This document shows, piece by piece, positions 45,678 to 56,953 of a stretch of 59,233 bases of DNA. Made by a program: the position numbers and the translations under genes. How positions within the stretch are numbered: position 1 is the stretch's first letter; each line of letters begins with the position of its first letter. A model generated the notes under the pieces. The model was not told the origin of the DNA and searched no databases. It was given only the letters and a program-made list of their open reading frames with translations. The stretch comes from Clostridia bacterium (GTDB lineage Bacteria > Bacillota > Clostridia > TANB77 > CAG-508), in NCBI GenBank assembly GCA_022793905.1, contig JAAWDU010000016.1, positions 1 to 59,233 of the forward strand, in the 5' to 3' direction.

Positions 45678-48020
45678 TCAACGTTTTTCCTTAATTTTTT
45701 GGTTAATATTTATTCTTTTATCAATAATTATTGTTATTTCTCCGCATTTCGTCTGTTCTATATACTTTTATATTCATTTCATTCAGCCTTTCTAAGACTT
45801 CCTTATTTGGATGTCCAAAATTATTATTTTTTCCGCACTCCTATTAATGCTATTTGTGGATTTACTTTACTTAAGAACTCTTTTGAACTTGAAGTTTTGG
45901 AACCGTGATGTGGTACTTTTATAACTTTTGATTTTAAAATATTAGAATCTTTTTCATAGAAACTTAAAATTGCTCTTTCTGCTATTTCCTCTATATCTCC
46001 TGTGAAAAGAATTGAAAAATCTTTATAATTAAGTTTACATACTAAAGAATTATTATTTATTACATTAGAATTAATTTTATTTTCAGAATTTGGCCATAAA
46101 ATATCAAAATAAATATTTTTCTCTATATTTATTTTTCTTCCTGCTTCTACTTCATTTATTTTTATTTCTTTTATTTTTGCAATTTTAATAATTTCTCTAT
46201 AATTATCATTTTCTTCAAATTGTTTCCCTATAATGATATTTTTTACTTCAACTTCTTTCATTAAAGTAATTAATCCGTCCGGCAGTGGTCTGTATCTGCA
46301 TGACTAAAAAATAAATAATCAATCTTATTTATTTTTCTTGATAAAATATACGGAATTAATATATTTTTTCCGAATATTATAACTTTCACTTCCTCCCCCA
46401 TCTATTAATATTTTTTTATTTTGTGGAGTTATTATTAATGTTGCCTCTCCTTGACCTACATCTACAAAATAAACTTTTAAATTATCTTTCGGAATTATTT
46501 CAATTAATTTAATTAAAATAATTATAATTAAAATTACCATTATTATTTTATTTTTATATTTTTTAAGTTTTTCTTTTTTTATTAAATATCCGAATTAAAA
46601 AAGAAAAAAAATAATAAATAATTATTTGATAAATATCTGGAGTTTTTACGTAGATTTTTGCCAAAGGTATTCCTGCAGTTATCTCTACTAATTGAAGTAA
46701 TAAATATAATAATATTTGATATATTTTTCCTAAAAATTTTGCAAAACCTAAGGATAAAAAAGAAATTATAATTAAGAAAAAACCTAAACTAATTATTAAT
46801 GTAATAATAAAACTTGTTAAAATATTTGCAATGAAAAATGTAGCAGAAATTGTTTTATAATTTAAAATTATTATTGGTGCAATAACTATTTGAACAGAAG
46901 TACTTACACTAATTATAATTTTTATATATTTAATTAATTTATTTTTGGATTTTATAATTTTATTAAAAAAATCATCTAAAATTTTAGAAAAATAAATTAT
47001 TCCGAAATACTCCTCCATATGAAAGAAGTACAGAGTTACTTACTAAATTATATGGATTATGTATTAAAGTTATAAGAAGCGCTATACATAAATTATTTAA
47101 AATGTCACTCTTTCTATTAAGCATTTTAGCAAATATTCCAAGTTCTGCCATTATACAAGCCCTTACTACTGAAGGAGTAAATCCTGTAATAAACATTAAT
47201 ACTATTAAAACTATGCTACTAATTACGTTTATTTTTGATTTAGAGGCTTTTAATTTATTAAATAATGTAGATGTCCCTATCAATATAATTCCGGATGTGT
47301 GTGCCAGATACAGCTAAAATATGATACATACTACTTGTTTTAAAGTTATCTATTATTTGCTCATCAATTTCACTACTATCACCGAAGCAATATTCCGCTT
47401 TACAATACTAGCATTTTTTCCTAGAATTTTCTCTAAATTTTCTTCTATTTTATTTTTTAGATTATTTGATAAAATCAAAATAAAATTTAATTCATTTTTA
47501 TTTAATTTTGTTATTTTACCATCAACCTCTGCTATTCCGTAAATATATTTAGTTTTTAAATATTCAGAATAATTAAATGATTTATAATTCCTTGCAATCT
47601 CTGCTTCTTTATATTTTCCGTTTAAATTTTATTTTATCTCCATACTTTATTTTCTCATTTATTTTTGTATATATTATTAAATTTGTATTTTTATATTTTT
47701 TATTTCCATTTATACTTTCAACTTTTAACTCGTATTTATTTTTTTCTTTTTCCTCATCTATCACAATTCCGAGTAACTTCTATTTGGTTAAGCCCTAAAT
47801 ATAAATGATTAAATTTATTTTCTAGATAATTTATTTGAATATTTGAAATAATTAAAGATATTAAAAACAATATAAAATATTTTTTAATATTTTTAATTTT
47901 ATTAAGAAAATATGTCCCCAATATTATAAAACAAACAAAAGGAACTATATTTATTTTTAAATATAGCCCCCATATAATTCCCGTTATATATCCAACCGTC
48001 AAAATGATGATTGGTTTCAT
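45678..48020 (-). CDS. comEC: ComEC/Rec2 family DNA uptake channel with metallo-beta-lactamase domain; twelve sites
   Basis: Joined: ..SFNYSEYLKTKYIYGIAEV...IVKGILLGDSSEIDEQIIDNFKTSSMYHILAVSGTHIGIILIGTSTLFN...LSYGGVFGIIYFSKIL...VYFVDVGQGEATLIITPQNKKILIDGGGSESYNIGKNILIPYILSRKINKIDYLFFSHADTDHCGGLITLMKEV...KVPHHGSKTSSSKEFL..IALIGVGKNNNFGHPNKEVLERL..VYRTDEMGEITI. Confidence 0.93.
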
Positions 48021-48031
48021 AAAAATCCTCT

Positions 48032-49324
48032 CTAATTTATTATTCTTCTAGCTGTTACAAAATAATATCCATCTCCTGAAACATTTGATATAATAACTCC
48101 CTTTCTAGAGTTTGCTGAATGAATAAATTTGCCACCACCTACATATATTCCTACATGTCCAATTTTTTTACTTCCACTTGAATTAGAAAAGCATATAACA
48201 TCTCCTGCCTGCATATTCTCTTTAGATACACTTTTCCCATTTCCACTTTGCCCACTAGATGTACGTGAAAGTGATACACCAAAATGTTTATAAACATATG
48301 TTGTAAAACCAGAGCAGTCAAAACCTTTAGATGGTGAACTTCCACCGTGATACATATTTATATCCAAGATAGTTCTTTGCAAATGCTACAATATCTGCTC
48401 CTGTAACATTTTCTATTGTTACTATCTCTGTTTCCTGTGTTGGTATTTTTGTATCAGCTTTTGCACCGTGTACTATTTATTTCTTCAGTTTTTTTGCCTG
48501 TTCTTACAATACTTCCACCTCTGGATGTAGTTTCTATCTGTTTAAAAGTAATAAAATCTGTTGCTACATATCCTCTTGTCCCTTCATATTCTACTTCTGA
48601 CCATTCATCTCCAAGTTCCAAAACAACTAATTTATTGTTCCTTGTAAGTGTTTTTATTATTTCTCCAGAAGTATTTGGTGTTTTTCTAAAGTTTACTTCT
48701 GTTCCTGAAATATATCCTATTTTTTGTGATGAATTACTATTTTTCTCAGGTTCATTTTCTTCTTTATTTTCTACTTCTTTTCTTTGTATTTTTTCTGTTC
48801 TAACCCATCCGGTTTTGTGTTCCTATTTTTACATAAGACCATCCATTAACTTCACTAATTATTTCAATCTCTTTTTCTTTTTCAAGTGTATCTATAACTA
48901 ATGAATTAATTACCGGAGTAATATATATTTTTTCTCCTGATGCAAGTACTGTTTGATTATTATTCTGTTCTTGACTATTTTCCTCACTACTTTGATTTTC
49001 TGCATTAGTATTTGTGTTTTCGTCAGTTTGATTGTTTGTATCCTTATTTGTACTATTCGAGTTATCTAGCACATTTATATATTGTGCTGCGACATATCCA
49101 ACATATTCTCCAGATTTTACTTTATACCATCCGAAGCCATCTTCTCCTAGTATTTCTACTTTATCACTAGCTGATAAATATGCAATAGTTGAAGAATCTG
49201 TTGAAGGCTCTTTTCTTAGCCTTAAATTGTCCGTTGTAACCACTCCTGTTGACGCAAAACTGCATATTGCTGTACAGCATAAGCTTACTATTGTCAATAA
49301 GGATATTACTACACTCTTTTTCAT
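48032..49324 (-). CDS. SH3-domain NlpC/P60 cell-wall hydrolase; three sites (C|GGA, 2x C|GGT)
   Basis: Signal peptide, SH3 repeats, then joined AFAKNYLGYKYVSGGSSPSKGFDCSGFTTYVYKHFGVSLSRTSSGQ..GHVGIYVGGGKFIHSANSRKGV. Confidence 0.9.
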
Positions 49325-49421
49325 AAATCATCTCCTACTTTTCATCACACAAATTCTATTATACACTCTTTTACCAAATTTGTCAAATTTTTGTCAAAAT
49401 CTGTGTGCTGTATGAGTTTTC

Positions 49422-50711
49422 TCACTCTATGATTCTATTTATAATCCTTTCACATTTACGAAAAACCTCATATTTCTCTATTCCTTCAATTTGCCTATCT
49501 TCCATTAATATTTTTCCATCTATAATTGTATGAGAAACATTGCTCCCCTTAGCATTATATACAATATCTGAAAATATTGTTCCTTGGGGATTTGTTATTT
49601 CAGTATTTAAGTCAAGTAAAATAATATCTGCTCTTTTTCCCTCTTCAATACTTCCGTATCTCACTCTCTAATCCAAGCGCTTTTGCTCCATTTATAGTGG
49701 CCATTTTTAAAACTTCGTAACTTTCCATACTCCTAACATCTTCATATATTCCCTTTTGTAAAAGAGATGAGAATTTCATTGTTTCAAACATATCTAAATT
49801 AGAACCACTACCTTGACCATCTGTTCCAAGAGAAACATTTACACCTTCTTTTAACATCTTTTGAATCTTAGCAACACCGACAACCAAGTCTTAAGTTACT
49901 AATAGGGCAATGAGCAACATTCATTTTCATCTTGCTTAAAGTTCTAATTTCACTTTCTGTTACTTTTACAGCATGGGCAAGTATCGTATGTGTATTTGCA
50001 AAATAATCCTCAAGAACTTCGACTGGACTATCTACACTATAATCCTTTTTAATTTCTTCTACTTCTTTTTGATTTTCGCAATAATGCATATGTATTGGTA
50101 ACTCATTTTCTTTTGCAAAATATATCATTCTTTTTAAAGTCTCTTTTCCTGTTGTATATAGTCCATGTATTCCTACATTTAAAGTAATTAAGTCATATTT
50201 ATCCCTATATCTTCTAACTAATTTTTCTAATTCTTCCATTCTTTCTTCCTGAAGATTTGCCACATCATTTACAGTCCTAGTAACTTGAAGTCTAACTCCT
50301 GCGCCGAATACCGGCTCTTATAGTATCTTCTGCCATAAAATACTGGTCATTTGCAGTTGTGCAACCTGTTGATATCATCTCAAGGCAAGACATCATTGAT
50401 GCACAATATATATCTTCTGGTGTTAACTTGTCCTCCATTGGCCAAATTTTTTGTTTAAGCCAGTCTTGCAATGAATATCCATCAAGCGTTTCCCTAAATA
50501 TGCTCATGCTTAAATGTGCATGAGTATTTATAAGCCCTGGCATACAAATTTTATTTTTTGCATCAATAATATATGCTCCTGGGCTTGGAGTAACATCTTC
50601 ACTTATTTCAGTGATTTCTCCATTTTCTATATATATATCCATATTTTCTTCATATTTCTTCCTATTTTCTGACATTGATATTAAATTACAATTTCTTATT
50701 AAAATATCCAT
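49422..50711 (-). CDS. Amidohydrolase (MTA/SAH deaminase-like); three sites (C|GGA, C|GGT, C|GGC)
   Basis: MDILIRNCNLISMSENRK...MPGLINTHAHLSMSIFRE..LQDWLKQKIWPMEDKLT...IRAGIGAGVRLQVTR...HAVKVTESEI..NVAHCPISNLRLGCGVAKIQKMLKEGVNVSLGTDGQGSGSNLDMFETMK...LESEIGSIEEGKRADIILLD. Confidence 0.9.
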
Positions 50712-50754
50712 AATCCTCTCCTTATATAGAAACAGCATAACCTTTTATCAAAGA

Positions 50755-51181
50755 TTATGCATCATTTTGGTATAATTCTAATTTATAACTTCCATCTGTT
50801 TTATATATTGTAAGTCTAAATCTACTTTGGTTTCCTTTTTCTAATCTGTATACAGTATATTCATCTGTATCTTTTTCTTCAATTGCTTTTATGTTTGCAT
50901 TGCTGTTATTTAATATTTCTTTTACGTTTTCTGGCATTGTTGCAAATGTAAATGAAGGCGCAAGTAACGATTCTAATGTCTTAATTTTCCCTTGAGAAAT
51001 TGCTAATGTTATTGTTTCAATATCTTGTGATGCCATATAAGTTTCAGCTGCATCTGCAGTTCTATCAACGATTTTTGCTTCGTACATTGATTTTATCGTT
51101 ACTGCTGATAATATTATAATTACTACTATAGATATTATAAGTGCAATAAGCGTAATACCGCTTTTCTCCTCCTAATTTCAT
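50755..51181 (-). CDS. Type IV prepilin-like protein; one C|GGT site at the prepilin cleavage motif
   Basis: MKLGGEKGITLIALIISIVVIIILSAVTIKSMYEAKIVDRTADAAETY after joining at 51160. Confidence 0.8.
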
Positions 51182-51282
51182 CTTTTGTCCTCCAATTTTT
51201 ATTATACTGCTTTTATTATATAATAACTCCCTAATATTGTCAATCATATTTTCTTTTAAAAAAATGATATTTTTTCAATTTC

Positions 51283-51332
51283 AAAATTCGTAACGATAAG
51301 CGGTCGTTTTTCAGGGATGAACAGTTTTTTTT
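51283..51332. repeat. 50-bp intergenic repeat, copy 1
   Basis: aaaattcgtaacgataagcggtcgtttttcagggatgaacagtttttttt; 46/50 identical to 56841-56890. Confidence 0.85.
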
Positions 51333-51343
51333 GGATTTTTCGC

Positions 51344-51372
51344 TTGATTTTTGTTTTATACGCTAGTATAAT
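51344..51372 (+). promoter_or_regulatory. Sigma-A-type promoter
   Basis: TTGATT - 17 nt - TATAAT, followed by the candidate ncRNA and its terminator. Confidence 0.7.
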
Positions 51373-51378
51373 AATTAG

Positions 51379-51530
51379 GCAAATTATTTTTGCAAAGGGA
51401 TATGAGGTTACCATACTAGAACTTAGGAGGATAATCTACCAACTAGTTAAGCACATTCTTTAGGAACTATTAGTTAACTAGCTCTTTCAGTTTTGCAAAG
51501 GCGTTTCTTTTTGAAACGCCTTTGTTTTAT
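51379..51530 (+). ncRNA. Candidate about 150-nt structured non-coding RNA (6S-like is only a guess)
   Basis: No coding potential; internal ctagttaa...ttaactag hairpin; gcaaa/tttgc closing segment; ends in ggcgtttc ttttt gaaacgcc + T-run; preceded by a near-consensus promoter. Confidence 0.5.
51497..51530 (+). terminator. Rho-independent terminator of the candidate ncRNA
   Basis: aaaggcgtttc tttttgaaacgccttt. Confidence 0.75.
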
Positions 51531-54130
51531 ATATTTTCATTTCTAATTACTTCAATAATACTATTATTCTTCTTTGAAGATTTGTGCTTTGCTTTTCTTA
51601 TAGCTATAAATATTGCTAAATACGTAACTGCTATGCTAATTAGAATATTTGCATATGGTATTTGAAAACTATATAGCTTTATATCTACCATTTTTAAGTA
51701 TAATATATATAGCAAAACTCCACTCGTCAATGCTCCAAAAACAAGTGAATTTATTCCATAAAATATTCCTTCTAAAAATAGCATTTTACTTATTTGCTTT
51801 TCACTCATTCCCATTGATTTAAGTATTGCAAATTCTCTCTTTCTAGCTACTATATTTGATGATATTATATTTCCTGTACTTATAATTGTTAATGCTGTAA
51901 CAAATATTATAAATGTATATACTGCAAGTTTTAAAGTAGCTCTTGCACTAATATCTGATAGTTTCTCTGCAAAGCTATTAATTACGTACACTCCCATTTC
52001 ATTTGCAATTTTTTCTATCTCATAAGGTTTATTTGTATGAATTGCATATTTTGTAGAATTTATATCCATCCATTTATTTGATAACTCATGGCTTACTATG
52101 ATTTGCATATTATCATTTTTCACTCCATATTTTTCCATATCATCAATGACTGCTACAATTTCAAACTTTCTTTTTTCTCCGTTCTTCTGCATGTGTTGAG
52201 ATTAATGCATCAATAATATCTCCTTTTTTGTATGAAGTAATCTTTATGTCATTTCCAAATTTTGAGCTTGCATCCTTCATGGAATTTACTAATATAACTT
52301 CATTCTCTTTTAACTCTGATATCCCTTCCTTATTTAATATCTCTTGATAGCTCTCTTCCTTTAGTTTATATGCAATAGTTGTTATTTTTACACTTCCATC
52401 TTCTTGAACTAATTTTTTATATCTTTCTGTTTTTATAAGTCTTTCCATATCCTTTGTTAATTTGTTTCTTGGAATACTAATTTCACTCTTAGCATTATCA
52501 CTTATTGCCATATATTTTTTCATTAAATTTTTTTTATTAAGTTTTTCTAATAATTCATCTTTTAACTCATTGCTTACGTTGATTACAATATCACAGCCAT
52601 CATCAAAGATTTCTAAACCTCTGTATAGATTTTCTGTAAATCCACTAATTCCTGCAAATATTGTTATATTTAAAGCTATTAGCACTATTATCATTCTATA
52701 TTTTACTTTTTGCTTTTTTATATTTTTATATGCTAGTTCTCCTTCTTGTTTAAAAATTTTTGTTATAATTTTAGGCACATTCAAGTATTTTTTATCAAGT
52801 TTATTTAGTCCGATTTCCTCTTATGGCGTCTATTTCAGAAATTTTGTTAATTCTTCTTATGCTTAAGAAATTTGCTGAAAATATTATTATTCCAGTAAAT
52901 AAAACTGCTTCTATTATTGAAATAATAGATATCTTCATCTTTAATCTTTCATTTAAGCTAAACATTAGATATTTGTCAAAAGTGTGCCTCAAGTTGTCGA
53001 GTAATACATTTTCTAAACATATTACACAAAAAGAAATAACTAGTCCTAATATTATACCAATTGTTGTTCCTATCACACACAATATTAAGGTTTCTTTAAA
53101 AATTAATATTCTTCTGCTTTTTTTATCCATTCCAATAGAAGATATCATTCCAAGTTCGCTTATTCTTTGTTCATATGTAATAGAAACTATTGTGTATATT
53201 ATTATTATTGAGAGTAATATTACAATAAATATTATGCCGTATTTTGCTAATGCCATGATTTCGTAAAATTCATCGCAAAATCCTTTTACTCCTTCATATT
53301 TTAGCACTTCTTCATTATATATTATTTTCTCATCATTGTTTTTTTGCTCTTCTTTTTGAATTTCTCCAAATTCTTGCTTTTCAAGTTCTTTCATTTCTTT
53401 AAATAACGAACTCTCATTACTGCTATTATTTGTTATTCTCTCTTTGTTTTTTATATCATAAATATTAAATTTTTCTGCAATATTTTTTGTTGTTTCTTCT
53501 ATTTTTTTCACATTTCTAGTTAGAATTCTAGCACTTACGAGAGTTTCATCCGTAACTAATTTTTCATCTAAATAGGTAACAACTCCTGTTCTAAAATCAT
53601 CTAAATCACGAGTGTCTTCTTCTAAGTATTCAGTTTTTCCTACAACAACAAATTCTCGAATTTTTCCTTCTAATGTAATCTTTAAAGTATCCCCAATATT
53701 CTTTCCAAAATTCTTTTCTTGACTTAATACTATCTCTCTAGAATTTTCTGGTAATCTTCCTTCCACTACATTTAGTTTAGCATATTCAAATGCTTCATCT
53801 GAATACGCTTTTACCCAAAAATATTTATCAAAAATAGGTTGGTCAGGGTCTTTCTCGATTGACTTTCCAAAATCGTAATATATAAATCTCTCTTTTATAT
53901 TTGGCTCATCTAAAATTTTAACTGCATCTTTATACTTTATATCAACAAATTCTGCGTCCCAATTTGCTCCTTCTCTAGTAACTTGTACTAAATATCTTTG
54001 ATAGCAATCAAACATAGTATTAATAAATATAATAAGTACAGCTATAGTAATTATTCCGTAAAATCATTGTAATACTTCTACTTTTATTTTTTTTTATATA
54101 TTCAATCGCAAGTTTTGTGGTTATTTTCAT
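51527..54130 (-). CDS. FtsX-like ABC transporter permease, copy A; three C|GGA sites
   Basis: Joined at 54058 (SITMILGIITIAVLIIFINTMFDCYQR), 52812 (AIRGNGLNKLDKKYLNVPK) and 52181 (HAEEGEKRKFEIVAVIDD); ends ..AILKSMGMSEKQISKMLFLEGIFYG. Confidence 0.87.
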
Positions 54131-54144
54131 ATTTTTATTTCCTT
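54084..54144. repeat. 61-bp repeat covering 5'-UTR and first codons of permease copy A
   Basis: Identical to 56720-56780. Confidence 0.85.
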
Positions 54145-54177
54145 CCTATGACTTTCACAAGGCGCTTATACTCATTT

Positions 54178-56766
54178 CTATATTTTTATTTTATTTATTA
54201 TATCTTTCGTTTCCTTTCTTTGACTTATAATTACAATTATTGCTATTATAACATAAGTTATAATAGTTGACATTATTATATTTAATATTGCAATTTTAAA
54301 TGTATCTACTATTGTATTTGACATAAGCAAGTATAGAAGATAACTAATTCCAATACTTATTGATACACCACAAATAATTCCAATTGTACCATAGAATATC
54401 CCCTCTATTATTAACATTTTTATAATTTGCCTTTTACTCATTCCAATTGATTTTAATATTTCTAATTCTTTTTCCCTTAATTTAATACTTGAGAAAATTA
54501 TATTAAATATATTCAATATAAACATAAGGTTCATTAATCCGCACAAAAGAATATCCTATTAACTCTAGAATGGCCTTTTTACTTAAATCTGACACTGCCT
54601 CATTATAGTAATTTCTTCCATAACAATCATATGGTGTACATATATCTTTTATCTTTTCAATTCTTTTCTCTATTTCATCAGTCCTGTCTGTATCTAAAAA
54701 CATTATAATACTAATTATATCGCTATCATTTGTAAAAGGATTTATATTAGAGAATTCATCAATTTTCTGCATTGTTTTTCTATTTACGATTTGCTTTAAT
54801 TCTATAATTTGTTCATTAGTTTTTAGATATTTTGTATACGGTTCAAAATTATCTAATATTCCCACTATTTTAAGATTAATGCTTTTTCCAAAAGGTGAAC
54901 ATATTTGATAAATATCTCCTACCTTAAATGTTGTAATATCTACTTTTTTCCCATTATCGATATATTGATTTGCTATAATGACTTCATCCTCATTTAGTTC
55001 TGTAATTCCTACTTTTTTTAATATTTCATAATATGTCTCTGATGAAAATTCATATGTACCGAGCTATCATTTCATAATTTTTAATATCTTTATTTCCTCT
55101 ATTATTTTGTATTATACTCTTAAATTTCTTTGTTATATTATTTTCTTTTAATTGAAGCATATAATTGCTATTTTTTATAAAATATGAATTAATCAAATTA
55201 TTCTCATTAAGATATTGTATTACTTTTTCTTTTTGATTTCCACTATCTTGAAAACTTAAAGCATAGTCTACATATTTCTTCTTTTTTTCTATATTATAAT
55301 TATTTATTATGAACTCACTAACTGTTAAAAATAAAACAATACTTATAGTTATTGAAATAATTATCGACTTGTATATACCTTTATTTCTCGAAATGTTTAT
55401 ATATGCAAGATTTCCTTCTACTTTAAATATTTTTCTAATTAATTTATTTTCTTTTTTCGCTTTTATACTTTCTTTTTCTTTAATTGCTTCTATTATTGCA
55501 ATTTTATTTACTTTTTTACATACTTCTATATTCACTATAAATACAATTAGATATATAATTATAATTGACAATAAAATAACATATATAGGAATTTTCATAT
55601 TAAAATCTATATGACTATTGATAATTTGTAATGTTTCTGCATCAAGTGCTATATTTTTAATATAATTATTTAAAATATTTATTATTATTTTAGAACTAAT
55701 AATACCAAGTAATATTCCCACTATTATTCCAAATGTTCCAGTTATTAAAGCTTCTTTTAATATCATACTGTTTTCCTGTTTTTTGTCCATCCCTATCGAT
55801 TTAAGCATTCCTAAAGCCTTCATTCTCTCCGCATATGTTATTTTTAATGCTGTATATATTGTAAATATAGCAAATGGAGTTATAATACAGATTGCAAGTA
55901 TTTCTATTAATTCTAATCTTTTGGCAAATTCGTTCTTTTCACCTGCCATACAAGTATAATTTAAAAGTTCTGTATTAAATAAGACTCTCTTTTCTTCATC
56001 TAATACTATACCATATTTTTCTAAATTCTCTATCATCTTCTCATATGTTATTTCATTTTCATTACTTATATTTATTTTGTCCTCTATACCTATACTTCTA
56101 GCAATATTTTTTGTATTTTCATATATTTTTTGCATATTCTTCGTAATAATTGATATATCTACTATTGATTCGCCATTCAACTGATTATCTTCTAAATATG
56201 TAATAGCACCTATTGATGCTATTCTAGATATTGCACAATCAAAATCTATCTTTTTTACTATTCCCACTATTTGATATCTTTTTATTTGGTTATTTATCTT
56301 TATTTCTATTTCTTCATTTATATTTTTAGGTATACCTTCTATTTGCATATTCTCATGCTCAGCAATCACTATTTCTCTTGAGTTTTCTGGCAATCTTCCT
56401 TCTATAATACATAAATTTTCGTTTTTCAAAGCATTTCTATCATAGGCTCTTACATCTAAATGAATTTTAAAAAAACCATTGTCTATAAAAGGCTCAGAAA
56501 TTCCAATTTTACTAAATATTGATATCTCTTTTGTATTTATATCTTCTTTAATTTTTATGGCATCTAAATATTTTATATTTGTAAATTGAACTTCCCAATT
56601 TTTTTTATTTCTTACTATATTTATCATATATTCTTGAAAACTCGAAATAAGTATAAACACTGTCACTATTAATATAGTTGTTATGCATATTCCGCATAAT
56701 TATACTCAAGTTTCTCTTCTTATTTTTTTTTATATATTCAATCGCAAGTTTTGTGGTTATTTTCAT
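54178..56766 (-). CDS. FtsX-like ABC transporter permease, copy B; three sites
   Basis: Joined at 56694 (NLSIIMGICITTILIVTVFILISSFQ), 55061 (YEMIAGTYEFSSETYYEIL) and 54541 (IGYSFVGLMNLMFILNIFNIIFSSIKLREKELEILKSIGMSKRQIIKML). Confidence 0.87.
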
Positions 56767-56780
56767 ATTTTTATTTCCTT
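56720..56780. repeat. 61-bp repeat covering 5'-UTR and first codons of permease copy B
   Basis: Identical to 54084-54144. Confidence 0.85.
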
Positions 56781-56840
56781 GTCTTTATTTTGATTATATC
56801 ATGTAGTTCTATCAGCTTCAAGGAAAAACAGTAAAGTTTG

Positions 56841-56890
56841 AAAATTCGTAGCGATAAGCGGTCGTTTTTTAGGGATAAACGGTTTTTTTT
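56841..56890. repeat. 50-bp intergenic repeat, copy 2
   Basis: aaaattcgtagcgataagcggtcgttttttagggataaacggtttttttt; 46/50 identical to 51283-51332. Confidence 0.85.
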
Positions 56891-56953
56891 GAATTGTCAA
56901 GAAAAATAAGTTATGTTATAATATATATAACTAATGAAAAAGGGGAATAAGTT

